Part shown: one piece after another, positions 34,191 to 42,547 of the stretch
How positions within the stretch are numbered: position 1 is the first letter of the stretch
Layout: each line of letters begins with the position of its first letter
From: Cytobacillus firmus NBRC 15306
Lineage (GTDB): Bacteria; Bacillota; Bacilli; Bacillales; Cytobacillaceae
Reading direction: 5' to 3'
Assembly (NCBI RefSeq): GCF_001591465.1
Contig: NZ_BCUY01000023.1
Coordinates: forward strand, 1 to 51,311
Length of the DNA stretch: 51,311 nt
The notes under the pieces: generated by a model
Seen by the model: only the letters and a program-made list of their open reading frames with translations
What the model was told of the DNA's origin: nothing
Databases searched by the model: none
Program-made: the position numbers and the translations under genes

Positions 34191-35393
34191 GTGGCAAGTT
34201 TGATAGAGGAGTGGATTTTTGAGTTTTTTAAAGGAACAGGAAAGCTGCTGTTGAATCCGGTATCTTATTACCTGTTTTTTGTGGCAGCATTTTTAGGTAT
34301 TTCCCGTGTAAAGCGGGAGCGAAAGGACTTTTCGGTCCGCGCTGAAAATGCCTATTTCGAGCTGAGGCAGCTTCTTCCGCTGGGGATTCTGGCTGGTCTT
34401 GCAGTGAGCGTGGTGATGGTGGGAGCGGGACTTGTCCTGCCATTGGAGACGATTGTGTTTACCGCCGCTCTTACATTCCTGTGGAGCTTTACTGCGAAAG
34501 TGAGATGGATGGCTCCTGTTTATACGCTGGGCTTTGCCTTTTTCGCCACCATGTTTGCTTTTGAACAGCAATGGCCATTGCCGTCATTCGCCCGATCGGA
34601 AGCAGCTCTTGATTCTTCCATCTTCCCGTCCATCGCTGTTCTCCTTGCCCTTCTTGTAATCACGGAAGGCTTCCTGATTATAAGAAACGGCCGAAAAGGC
34701 ACATCTCCCAGACTTGTAAAAAGTAAACGGGGCCAAACTATAGGCATTCACGAGTCAAAAAGAATCTGGATGGTGCCAGTGTTTCTGCTGATTCCGGGAG
34801 AGGCCCTGCAGCTGCCGTTAGAGTGGTGGCCAATGATACCAATCGGAGGAGAAACGTATTCGCTCATTCTTGTCCCTTTTTCGATCGGATTTCATCAGCG
34901 AATCCAAGGCACGCTTCCTAAAGAGGCAACAGCGCTGCTTGGACAAAGAATCAGCGTGTTTGGCATACTTCTTTTGCTGATTTCATCTGCAGGCTACTGG
35001 TATCCGCTTGCTGCTGTGGGTGCAGCGGCACTTGCGATCATCGGGCGTGAATTCATCTCGCTCCGCCAGAGAATGGCAGAGGATCAGGCGCCGTTTTACT
35101 TTTCCAAGCGCAATCAGGGAATCATGGTACTCGGAGTAGTTCCCGATTCACCAGCTGATAAAATGTCTCTTGGAGTGGGAGAGGTTATTACAAAAGTCAA
35201 TGGCGTAAAAATCCATGATGAGAAAGGCTTCTATGAAGCCCTGCAAAAGAACGGGGCTTACTGCAAGCTCGAGGTCTTTGATGTGAACGGACAGGTTCGT
35301 TTCGTTCAGCGTGCTCTTTATGAAGGTGACCATCATGAACTGGGGCTGCTGTTTGTGCAGGATGAGAAGAAGTGGGATAGTGAAGCGGTATAA
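34191..35393 (+). CDS. minJ: MinJ, division-site selection PDZ membrane protein
   Basis: The 400-aa protein links DivIVA at the poles and septum to MinCD. It has about eight membrane helices in residues 15-295 and a C-terminal PDZ domain (about 305-390; MVLGVVPDSPADKMSLGVGE). Order ctpB-minJ and length (B. subtilis 397 aa) match. The GTG at 34191 has AGAGG only 3 nt upstream; a TTG at 34200 is the alternative start. Confidence 0.9.
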   Translation: MASLIEEWIFEFFKGTGKLLLNPVSYYLFFVAAFLGISRVKRERKDFSVRAENAYFELRQLLPLGILAGLAVSVVMVGAGLVLPLETIVFTAALTFLWSFTAKVRWMAPVYTLGFAFFATMFAFEQQWPLPSFARSEAALDSSIFPSIAVLLALLVITEGFLIIRNGRKGTSPRLVKSKRGQTIGIHESKRIWMVPVFLLIPGEALQLPLEWWPMIPIGGETYSLILVPFSIGFHQRIQGTLPKEATALLGQRISVFGILLLLISSAGYWYPLAAVGAAALAIIGREFISLRQRMAEDQAPFYFSKRNQGIMVLGVVPDSPADKMSLGVGEVITKVNGVKIHDEKGFYEALQKNGAYCKLEVFDVNGQVRFVQRALYEGDHHELGLLFVQDEKKWDSEAV

Positions 35394-35411
35394 TCTTGAA
35401 AATAACTTCTA

Positions 35412-35446
35412 AACCAGTATTTCAGCCAATGGATGCTGGTTTTTTG
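35412..35446 (+). terminator. Terminator of minJ
   Basis: AACCAG (35412-35417) pairs with CTGGTT (35436-35441) across a long loop, followed by TTTTGTTCTT. Confidence 0.8.
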
Positions 35447-35493
35447 TTCTTCAGGTGAGGAAGGAAAGCAGTGGATACTAATTTATGAGCAGC

Positions 35494-35631
35494 TTAGAGT
35501 AAGTTCTGGATTGCACTCTGGATGAGGCGAATATCATTAAGAATCTGTTTTTTTATCTTGGCATTCTTACAGCGATTCATTTCGCCTGTCAGTAATCCGA
35601 GTTCCTTCTTTAAAATGTCTATTGTACTCAT
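35494..35631 (-). CDS. Small 45-aa helical protein, probably sigma-B dependent
   Basis: The product begins MSTIDILKKELGLLTGEMNR and ends IRLIQSAIQNLL. It is predicted all-helical and amphipathic, with one Cys. AGGAGTGA lies 8 nt before the ATG, and a good sigma-B promoter lies about 55 bp upstream on the same strand. I know no family for it; it lacks the SQELD motif of Spo0E phosphatases, which are of similar size. It is the only coding signal in the 500 bp between minJ and the AI-2E gene. Confidence 0.65.
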   Translation of the reverse strand: MSTIDILKKELGLLTGEMNRCKNAKIKKQILNDIRLIQSAIQNLL

Positions 35632-35684
35632 AAGTCTGTTCACTCCTGGCTTTTAAGGGGGAAGTTTGTGGTTCGTAGTTCTTT

Positions 35685-35710
35685 ATACCTCTTTCGGGGT
35701 AGAGTTAAAC
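35685..35710 (-). promoter_or_regulatory. Sigma-B promoter of the 45-aa gene
   Basis: Minus strand GTTTAA (35710-35705), exactly 14 bp, then AGGTAT (35690-35685). It matches the consensus fully at -35 and at five of six positions at -10. Confidence 0.65.
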
Positions 35711-35894
35711 AAAAAATCGAGATGTTTATGAGTAAATATATCTATATTTAGTATGAATAGTTTTTGGGAATTATGAATGAATTTTCTCCGAAACCTTTTC
35801 AATTTCTAATCGTAATAGAAGTAGCATCTTCGTAGGAGTAAAAACGCGAATATGATATCCTTTAGTTAATCCATTCAAAGAAAAAGGTGACATT

Positions 35895-36998
35895 GTGGCA
35901 AAGAAAAAACTGCAGTACTGGACTTTGCAATTACTGATAATCTTAACCATTATCTATGTATCAACAAAAATTTCTTTTCTGTTTGAACCGGTCGGCATCT
36001 TTGTATCTACTCTATTTTTTCCAATCATTATATCGGGGTTTCTGTATTTCCTATTGAATCCGCTGGTCAGGTTGCTGCAGCGCTATAAGGTGCCAAGAAC
36101 GGCAGCGATTTTAATCATCTATGCAGCGGTAATTGGTTTAGTAATGCTCGTCATTGGCAACATTGCTCCGCTTATCAGCAGACAGGTAACTGAATTGTTC
36201 AACGATCTTCCGGGATATGCGAAAACGACAAGAGACTTTGTAAATTCAATGTCTAACACCGAAGAGTTTAAGTGGTTTTTGGCACAGGACTACATATCGA
36301 TACAAGAAATTGAAGCCCGCATTATGGATTATGCCAATACTCTCCCAAGCCGCTTGACACAGGGGGTAGCCGGCATTGTCAGCCTGGTCACCAATATTGC
36401 GATTACAATTGTAACGGTGCCATTCCTCTTATTCTACATGTTTAAAGATGGAGATAAGTTTCCTGCAGCTGTTTCGAAGTTTCTTCCTGCTTCTTACAGA
36501 GAAGAAGGGGTAAAAACGCTTAAGGAAACAGGGGAGACACTTTCTTCCTATATTCAGGGACAGATTACAGTAGCATTATTCGTGGGGACACTTTCATTTA
36601 TCGGCTATTTAATCATCGACCTGCCTTATGCGCTTGTTATGGCACTGATTGTGGCCATCACCAATATTATTCCTTATGTCGGCCCGTTTCTTGGCGGTGC
36701 ACCTGCTGTTATTGTCGCTCTTTTTGACTCACCGACAAAAGCTTTTCTGGTTGTCGTGGTCATCGTGATTGCCCAGCAGGTTGAAGGGAACGTGCTGTCA
36801 CCGCTGATTCTCGGCAAAACCTTAAACACACATCCAGCCACCATCATCATTCTATTGCTGGTTGCAGGCAATCTTGCCGGAATTCTTGGCATGATCCTGG
36901 CGATTCCTACCTATGCTGTGACCAAAACGATTGTTTTAAATACAGTAAGGTTTTTAAGGGCGAGGAAAGCAGCCCGGCTCGAGGAGAGGGTTACGTAA
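35895..36998 (+). CDS. AI-2E family membrane transporter
   Basis: The 367-aa protein has about eight membrane helices with the family blocks FFPIIISGFLYFLLNPLVRL, TVPFLLFYMFKDGDKF, ALIVAITNIIPYVGPFLGG and VEGNVLSPLILGKTLNTHP. Members export AI-2 or act as sodium/proton antiporters; the substrate here is unknown. The start is a GTG with AAAGGTGA 5 nt upstream. Confidence 0.92.
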   Translation: MAKKKLQYWTLQLLIILTIIYVSTKISFLFEPVGIFVSTLFFPIIISGFLYFLLNPLVRLLQRYKVPRTAAILIIYAAVIGLVMLVIGNIAPLISRQVTELFNDLPGYAKTTRDFVNSMSNTEEFKWFLAQDYISIQEIEARIMDYANTLPSRLTQGVAGIVSLVTNIAITIVTVPFLLFYMFKDGDKFPAAVSKFLPASYREEGVKTLKETGETLSSYIQGQITVALFVGTLSFIGYLIIDLPYALVMALIVAITNIIPYVGPFLGGAPAVIVALFDSPTKAFLVVVVIVIAQQVEGNVLSPLILGKTLNTHPATIIILLLVAGNLAGILGMILAIPTYAVTKTIVLNTVRFLRARKAARLEERVT

Positions 36999-37005
36999 AG
37001 ATGGG

Positions 37006-37033
37006 AAAGCTCCTTTGCAGAGAGGGGCTTTTT
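37006..37033 (+). terminator. Terminator of the AI-2E family gene
   Basis: AAAGC-CC (37006 on) pairs with GG-GCTTT (to 37030), followed by TTCT. It lies inside the longer open frame of the next gene, supporting that gene's internal start. Confidence 0.75.
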
Positions 37034-37098
37034 CTAATTGGTATTATTTTTCCTTATATAAAGTTAAAATAATTGTAAAAACGAAAGCAGTGATCCCA

Positions 37099-37854
37099 AT
37101 GTGTCTAATCCTATTCGCATACAAAGTCCATCCGAAATTCAAGCTGATAGTGGCGGCCAATCGCGACGAATTTTATGAGCGTCCGACTGCCCCCGCGCAT
37201 TTTTGGGAGGACCACCCCCACATTCTTGCTGGCCGGGATTTAAGGAAGATGGGGACATGGATGGGTGTTACTAAGAATGGACGATTTGCAGCTCTGACAA
37301 ATTATCGCGACCCGAATGAAGTGACAGAAGGAAAGAAGTCAAGAGGGGATCTTACGGCAGAGTTTTTGAAGGGCAGCGCTTCGCCAGCTGACTTTATGAA
37401 CTGGGCATCTGAACATCGCAGCATCTATCCCGGCTACAATCTGCTGGCGGGAAATTTGGACGAGCTCTTTTATTATTCAAACGTGGAGGATAGAATAGAG
37501 CAGCTTCAGCCGGGGGTTTACGGGGTGAGCAACCATGTGCTGAATACCGAATGGCCGAAGGTGGAAAAGGGGAAGACTGGCTTAACTAAAATAATAGATA
37601 ATCCAGCCGGGAACTTAACAGAAGACCTGTTCACACTTCTCCGGAATGCAGACCCTGCCCCGGATGATTTGCTTCCGAAAACAGGAGTTTCACTTGAGTG
37701 GGAACGGATTCTGTCTCCTTTATTTATTAAAAGCGATGGCTACGGAACCAGGAGTTCAACTGTGCTGCTGATGTCAGAGGGTGAGATTTTTTACAAGGAA
37801 AGGGTTCATAATGGGGATGACAGGCAGGAACAGGAGTTTATCCTTCAGAAATAA
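37099..37854 (+). CDS. NRDE (TANGO2-like) family protein
   Basis: The 251-aa cytoplasmic protein carries the naming motif AANRDEFYERPTAPAHFW near residue 23, GTWMGVTKNGRFAALTNYRD, and a C-terminal GYGTRSSTVLL. Relatives begin MCxI, and here the ATG at 37099 gives MCLILFAYK with Cys2, so the upstream in-frame extension is rejected. The ribosome binding site is weak. Human TANGO2 has been linked to acyl-CoA or haem handling; bacterial function is unknown. Confidence 0.9.
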   Translation: MCLILFAYKVHPKFKLIVAANRDEFYERPTAPAHFWEDHPHILAGRDLRKMGTWMGVTKNGRFAALTNYRDPNEVTEGKKSRGDLTAEFLKGSASPADFMNWASEHRSIYPGYNLLAGNLDELFYYSNVEDRIEQLQPGVYGVSNHVLNTEWPKVEKGKTGLTKIIDNPAGNLTEDLFTLLRNADPAPDDLLPKTGVSLEWERILSPLFIKSDGYGTRSSTVLLMSEGEIFYKERVHNGDDRQEQEFILQK

Positions 37855-37886
37855 GAAGCCAGTTCATACATCTGGCTTCTTTTATT
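37854..37886. terminator. Bidirectional terminator between the NRDE and kinase genes
   Basis: AGAAGCCAG (37854-37862) pairs with CTGGCTTCT (37872-37880), with T-rich sequence 3' on the plus strand. The genes converge on it. Confidence 0.85.
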
Positions 37887-39301
37887 CAGGCAAGCGGCAA
37901 AGTAATCTGCACCGTTGTGCCTTCATTTTCCCTGCTGTGGATGTATAGGTTTCCGCCGTGGTTTTTAATGATTTTTTTGCAGATCATGATGCCAAGGCCG
38001 GTTCCTTTTTCTTTTGTGCTGTAAAACGGCTCTCCCAGTTTGGCGAGGCGTTCTTCCGGTATGCCGATTCCTTCATCCTCAACAGTGATGATGACAGATT
38101 GGTCCTCCTTGCGGATATCGACGTTTATTTTGCCGCCCATTGGCATGGCTTCCATTGAGTTCTTAATGATGTTAATCAGCACCTGTTTAATTTTATCTTT
38201 TTCACATTTTACAAAGAACTCGCCGGGTGACTGAGTTAATTCGATCAGGATATTTTCCATAACCGCCTGGCTGTTTAAAAGAGTGATTACACTTTTTACT
38301 ACGTTTGTCAGGCAGGTTTCTTCCATTTCGGTTATTTGAGGTTTGGCGAGAACGAGCAGGTCATTGACGATGCCTTCAATCCGCTCCAGCTCATTTAGAA
38401 TCACCTCTGCGAAATTGTCTTTATGTTCTTCGTATAATAGCTGTGTAAAGCCTTTTATGGCTGTAAGCGGGTTGCGGATTTCATGGGCAATGCCTGCCGC
38501 AAGCTGACCGACAACGGAAAGTTTTTCAGCATTATGCAGCTTTTCTTCAGTCTTCTTTTGTCCAGTTACATCTTTGATAATGATTTGGTAGACCTTTCTG
38601 TTCTTAAAAGTGGTTGGGATCAGCTGGACTTCGACTTTTCTTATTTGTCCGTCAGTCCGGATCAAATTAAGCTCAAAATTCACGCTTAGCTTTGTTTGCA
38701 GAAAATCATCGAGGGTGGAATGTTCTGAAGGAGGAGTGTAGTCGTGGAGGGAGGTGCCGATCATCTCTTTGATGCTCGTGAACCCGAAGAGTTTCTTTCC
38801 TTCATTATTGATATAGGTCCAAATCCCCTTTTGTGTCACCATTCCGATCGTATCCTTGGAGTACTCCACCAGAAAGCGGTACTTCTCCTGTGTTTCAAGG
38901 ATTTCCTCTTCCATGATAATTCTCTGTGTCATATCCCGGATGATGCATATCATTTCTTTTTCGTCATTAATGACTGAAAAATTGGCTTCAAGCCACAGAT
39001 AATGCCCCTCCTTATGCCTGAAACGAAAGGTCTCGCGTTTATGCGGAAGCTGTTCAATCTCGGCCAATGCCTCTCTTAAAAGATTTCGGTCATTTGGATG
39101 GCAGTATGTACAAAGGCTGCTCCGGTAAAAATCTTGCGGTGAATACCCCAGCATCAGCAAGCAGGAAGGGGAGACATATAAAACAATGCCTTCTTTTGTC
39201 ACTCTTGCAATCACATCGCTGGAATGCTGAATGGCCAGCTGCAGATTCCTCGCTTCGACTTTGTCCGCGAATAAATCTTTCGGATTTTCCGTCATAATCA
39301 T
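37886..39301 (-). CDS. Orphan PAS-PAS sensor histidine kinase
   Basis: The 471-aa soluble kinase has two PAS domains (about 18-130 and 138-250), a HisKA helix with phospho-accepting His273 (AAGIAHEIRNPLTAIKGFTQ) and an HATPase with the N, G1 and G2 boxes (NIIKNSMEAM, DEGIGIP, GTGLGIMICK). No response regulator is adjacent and no membrane segment is present, the layout of Bacillus sporulation kinases KinA/KinE that feed the phosphorelay (inference). GGAGG lies 7 nt before the ATG at 39301. Confidence 0.9.
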   Translation of the reverse strand: MIMTENPKDLFADKVEARNLQLAIQHSSDVIARVTKEGIVLYVSPSCLLMLGYSPQDFYRSSLCTYCHPNDRNLLREALAEIEQLPHKRETFRFRHKEGHYLWLEANFSVINDEKEMICIIRDMTQRIIMEEEILETQEKYRFLVEYSKDTIGMVTQKGIWTYINNEGKKLFGFTSIKEMIGTSLHDYTPPSEHSTLDDFLQTKLSVNFELNLIRTDGQIRKVEVQLIPTTFKNRKVYQIIIKDVTGQKKTEEKLHNAEKLSVVGQLAAGIAHEIRNPLTAIKGFTQLLYEEHKDNFAEVILNELERIEGIVNDLLVLAKPQITEMEETCLTNVVKSVITLLNSQAVMENILIELTQSPGEFFVKCEKDKIKQVLINIIKNSMEAMPMGGKINVDIRKEDQSVIITVEDEGIGIPEERLAKLGEPFYSTKEKGTGLGIMICKKIIKNHGGNLYIHSRENEGTTVQITLPLA

Positions 39302-39478
39302 TTTTGTCCCTCCTATTTGGGGAAATGTCACTTTTCCATTATTATACATGAGTTAGAGTCTTAGACACATAGGATTTAACTATCATTTTTTTGTAGAGCC
39401 GCAAGCAAAAAACTTTGGGTAATACAGTGTGCCAAGGAACAGAAAGGTAATTTTATAAAAAAATTTAAAAATTTTATA

Positions 39479-39508
39479 TTGACATCCTTTTCTTTATGGT
39501 GGTAAAGT
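39479..39508 (+). promoter_or_regulatory. Promoter of the metNIQ leader
   Basis: TTGACA (39479-39484), an 18-bp spacer and TAAAGT (39503-39508) with TGG directly before it. It lies about 35 bp before the first S-box. Confidence 0.65.
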
Positions 39509-39540
39509 AATAAACATATTAAACAACCAAATAATAAAAA

Positions 39541-39698
39541 TCTTCTTATCCAGAGAGGTTGAGGGACTGGCCCTATGACACCTCGGCAGCGGACAAAAGT
39601 GTACCGTGCCAAATCCAGCAAGCATTGCTTGAAAGATAAGAAGAGGACCATTGATAAATGTTGCCCTCTTCTTTCTTTAGAAGAGGGTTTTTGTTTTT
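39541..39698 (+). ncRNA. SAM-I riboswitch (S-box) 1 with terminator
   Basis: The aptamer runs from TCTTCTTATC (39541-39550) to GATAAGAAGA (39635-39644) and holds the S-box blocks GAGGGACTGGCCCTATGA, CCTCGGCAGC and GTGCCAAATCCAGC. The terminator is CCCTCTTCT (39664-39672) with AGAAGAGGG (39679-39687), then TTTTTGTTTTT. The 3' basal strand AAGAAGAGG can pair instead with CCTCTTCTT as antiterminator, so SAM turns expression off. Confidence 0.95.
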
Positions 39699-39745
39699 AT
39701 CCGAAAAATAATGCATCAAGATTCTATTCATAAACATATGAATAA

Positions 39746-39880
39746 TTCTTATCGAGAGAAGCAGAGGGACCTGGCCCAATGAAGCTTCGGCAGCAGGCAG
39801 ACTGCACTGTGCCAAATCCAGCAGGCGAAAAGCCTGGAAGATAAGAAGAGGACTTTAACAAAACCTCTTCTGACGGAAGG
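39746..39880 (+). ncRNA. SAM-I riboswitch (S-box) 2 with weak expression platform
   Basis: A second complete aptamer runs from TTCTTATC (39746-39753) to GATAAGAA (39840-39847), with GCAGAGGGACCTGGCCCAAT, GCTTCGGCAGC and GTGCCAAATCCAGC. AGAAGAGG (39844-39851) can pair with CCTCTTCT (39864-39871). CCTCTTC can alternatively pair with GAAGGGG (39876-39882), but only TAAAATTC follows, so this terminator lacks a U tract. Confidence 0.92.
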
Positions 39881-39935
39881 GGTAAAATTCAGGATATAAT
39901 TCTCAGTTTTCGCATAGGAATAATAGATAATAAAA

Positions 39936-39986
39936 GGTGACAGGCACCTGTACCAGTTCCCCAAAGTGGTATAGGTACCTGTCACC
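39936..39986. repeat. 19-bp-arm palindromic repeat in the metN leader
   Basis: GGTGACAGGCACCTGTACC (39936-39954) pairs imperfectly with GGTATAGGTACCTGTCACC (39968-39986) around a 13-nt loop. It lies between S-box 2 and the metN ribosome binding site. Half-copies are at 16640 and 34020. Confidence 0.85.
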
Positions 39987-40005
39987 ACAAAAGGAGAGAT
40001 GCTGC

Positions 40006-41037
40006 ATGATAGAGTTTCAGAATTTAAAGAAGGTCTATAATAGCGGAGGTCAGCAGGTAGCTGCTCTGGATGGAATAGATTTAAAGATTAATAAGGGTGA
40101 GATTTTCGGTGTGATCGGCTTCAGCGGTGCGGGAAAGAGTTCTTTGATCCGCTGTGTCAATTGGCTGGAGAAGCCGACTTCAGGAAAGGTCATTGTCAGC
40201 GGGCATGATCTGACGGCTTTATCTGTAAGAGAAATTCGCGAAGTGAAGAGAAACATCGGGATGGTCTTTCAGCATTTTAATCTTTTAAACTCGAAAACCG
40301 TGTTTGCCAATGTGGCGATGCCGCTCACACTGGCTAAGGTCCCTAAGGATGAAATAAAAAAGCGTGTCCATGAACTATTAGAATTCGTGGGGCTTGCCGA
40401 CAAGGCGAACAGCTATCCGGATCAGCTGTCAGGCGGGCAAAAGCAGCGGATCGGCATCGCCAGGGCGCTGGCAACTCAGCCGTCCATTCTATTATGTGAT
40501 GAAGCAACTTCAGCACTGGATCCGCAGACCACCAGCTCGATCCTGCAGCTGCTGAAAAAAATAAATAAAGAATACAACATTACCATTCTAATCATTACCC
40601 ATGAAATGTCTGTCATCAGGGAGATCTGTGATCGAGTAGCTGTCATCGAGGCAGGCAAAATTATTGAAGAGGGAACCGTCTTCAATGTCTTTTCTTCACC
40701 AAAAACCCCAACAGCGAAAAACTTTGTCAGCACGGTTATGAATGATCAATTACCTGACTCCATTAAGGAAGTGATTAAAAAACAGCAGGGGCTTCAAAAG
40801 GTATTCAGAATCAACTTTGTCGGAAACTCTGCCGGACAGCCGCTGCTCTCGCAGGTTGCCAAAAAGTTTAATATCGACTTCAATGTCCTGTTTGGAAATA
40901 TTACTGAACTTCAGGGAACACCTTTTGGCAACCTGATTGTTGAATTCCAGGGTCCGGACAGTGAAATCAGAAGGGCGATTCAGTACATCAGCCAGGAAAA
41001 AGTTTCAATAAAGGAAGTGACTTCACGTGCTAGTTAA
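40006..41037 (+). CDS. metN: Methionine ABC transporter ATP-binding protein
   Basis: The 343-aa ATPase powers import of D/L-methionine and methionine derivatives. Walker A GFSGAGKSS, signature LSGGQKQRIGIARALA, Walker B ILLCDEATSALD, and a C-terminal NIL regulatory domain (about 265-343) that binds methionine in the family. The ATG at 40006 (MIEFQNLKKVY) follows AAGGAG by 9 nt; a longer frame from 39937 is the palindromic repeat read as protein. metI overlaps its end by 11 bp. Confidence 0.96.
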   Translation: MIEFQNLKKVYNSGGQQVAALDGIDLKINKGEIFGVIGFSGAGKSSLIRCVNWLEKPTSGKVIVSGHDLTALSVREIREVKRNIGMVFQHFNLLNSKTVFANVAMPLTLAKVPKDEIKKRVHELLEFVGLADKANSYPDQLSGGQKQRIGIARALATQPSILLCDEATSALDPQTTSSILQLLKKINKEYNITILIITHEMSVIREICDRVAVIEAGKIIEEGTVFNVFSSPKTPTAKNFVSTVMNDQLPDSIKEVIKKQQGLQKVFRINFVGNSAGQPLLSQVAKKFNIDFNVLFGNITELQGTPFGNLIVEFQGPDSEIRRAIQYISQEKVSIKEVTSRAS

Positions 41038-41677
41038 CCAGGAAAAAATCATCGAAGCCTTAATCGAAACGGTCCAAATGGTGGCTTTCTCATTGCTGTT
41101 TTCAGCTCTTATCGGACTGCCGCTTGGCATTTTGCTTGTCGTGACAAGGAAAGGGCATCTGCTGGAAAACACCGTTGTTTTTAACATCATAAACAGCATT
41201 ATTAATATTTTCAGATCAGTCCCATTCATCATTTTAATGGTAGCGATCATCCCAATCACCAGGATGATTGTCGGAACATCGATTGGAACTGCAGCAGCCG
41301 TAGTGCCGCTCGTCTTTTATGCAGGACCCTACATTGCTAGATTAATAGAAAATTCATTGCTTGAGGTTGATCCGGGAGTCATTGAAGCTGCAGAAGCAAT
41401 GGGAGCGACACCGGGGCAGATTATTCTTAAATTCCTGATTCCGGAAGCACTCAGTTCGCTGGTATTAGGCTTTACCATTGCGACAATCGGTCTGGTCGGA
41501 GCATCAGCAATGGCTGGGGCAGTCGGCGGCGGCGGCCTTGGTGACCTTGCCATTACATACGGCTACCAGCGATTTGATACAACAGTCATGCTGATTACCG
41601 TTGCGATCTTAGTTGTCATGGTTCAAGGCCTGCAGTCATTCGGAAATATCTTATCCAAAAAAATCAGAAGAAGATAA
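41027..41677 (+). CDS. metI: Methionine ABC transporter permease
   Basis: The 216-aa permease has five membrane helices and the BPD_transp_1 coupling loop (EAAEAMGATPGQIILKFLIP). The start is a GTG with AAAGGAAGTGA upstream, overlapping metN. The B. subtilis homologue is called metP. Confidence 0.95.
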   Translation: MLVNQEKIIEALIETVQMVAFSLLFSALIGLPLGILLVVTRKGHLLENTVVFNIINSIINIFRSVPFIILMVAIIPITRMIVGTSIGTAAAVVPLVFYAGPYIARLIENSLLEVDPGVIEAAEAMGATPGQIILKFLIPEALSSLVLGFTIATIGLVGASAMAGAVGGGGLGDLAITYGYQRFDTTVMLITVAILVVMVQGLQSFGNILSKKIRRR

Positions 41678-41695
41678 ATTAGGAGGAAATACATC

Positions 41696-42523
41696 ATGAA
41701 AAAACTATTCTTAGCATTCATTATTTTAACATTGGCTGTGTTCACTGCAGCATGCTCGAGCACAACTGGCGGAGAAGAAACAAAGAAGGTTAAATTAGGT
41801 GTCAGCGGATCAGATACACGCATCTGGGACTTTATTGCAGAAAAGGCTGAAAAGGAAGGCATTGAAATTGAAGTTGTGACATTCTCTGATTATGTTCAGC
41901 CAAATGTTGCTCTTGCAGAAGGTGATCTTGATGTAAATGCATTCCAGACAGTCGCTTATTTCGACACTTTTATTAAAGAGCATAATATGGATCTTTCACC
42001 GATTGCGACAACTGTTTTAGCACCAATGGGTCTTTATTCTGAAAAAGTAAAATCTGTAGAAGACATTCCGGATGGCGGCAAAATTGCCATTCCAAATGAT
42101 GCTTCAAATGGCGGAAGAGCCCTTCTTTTACTGGAGGAAGCGGGCCTGATCAAATTATCCGAGGACTATGACGGAAACCTGGACTTGAATAAAATCGTTG
42201 AAAACAAGAAGAACCTTGAATTTGTAGAAATGGTATCAGCGCAGACGCCGCGTGCCCTTCCGGATGTCTCTGCTTCTGTCATCAATAACGGAATTGCTGT
42301 AGATGCAGGCTTTAACCCAACTAAGGATTCAGTTTTTATTGAAAGCGAAACCGCCACTCCGTATGTAAATATCATCGCTGTCAGAACAGAAGACAAAGAT
42401 AACAAAACGCTTAAGAGAATTGCGGAACTTTACCAGGAAGATGATGTAGCTGATTTCATCACGAAAGAATATGACGGAAGCATGATCCCGACTTTCATTC
42501 CATTAAGTGATATTGGATGGTAA
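41696..42523 (+). CDS. metQ: Methionine-binding lipoprotein
   Basis: The 275-aa NlpA-family binding protein has a signal peptide with lipobox FTAAC (Cys20), then VKLGVSGSDTRIWDFIAEKA and DVNAFQTVAYFDTFIKEHN, which form the methionine pocket region in relatives. AGGAGG precedes the ATG. Co-transcribed with metN-metI under the S-boxes. Confidence 0.95.
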   Translation: MKKLFLAFIILTLAVFTAACSSTTGGEETKKVKLGVSGSDTRIWDFIAEKAEKEGIEIEVVTFSDYVQPNVALAEGDLDVNAFQTVAYFDTFIKEHNMDLSPIATTVLAPMGLYSEKVKSVEDIPDGGKIAIPNDASNGGRALLLLEEAGLIKLSEDYDGNLDLNKIVENKKNLEFVEMVSAQTPRALPDVSASVINNGIAVDAGFNPTKDSVFIESETATPYVNIIAVRTEDKDNKTLKRIAELYQEDDVADFITKEYDGSMIPTFIPLSDIGW

Positions 42524-42547
42524 TTAATTTATAAAGGAGGAACAATG

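Noticed and set aside
37015-37098. N-terminal extension of the NRDE protein
   Set aside because: It overlaps the terminator of the upstream gene, and family members begin with MC at the chosen ATG.
39937-40005. N-terminal extension of MetN by 23 residues
   Set aside because: The extension is the palindromic repeat read as protein, and a good ribosome binding site precedes the ATG at 40006.
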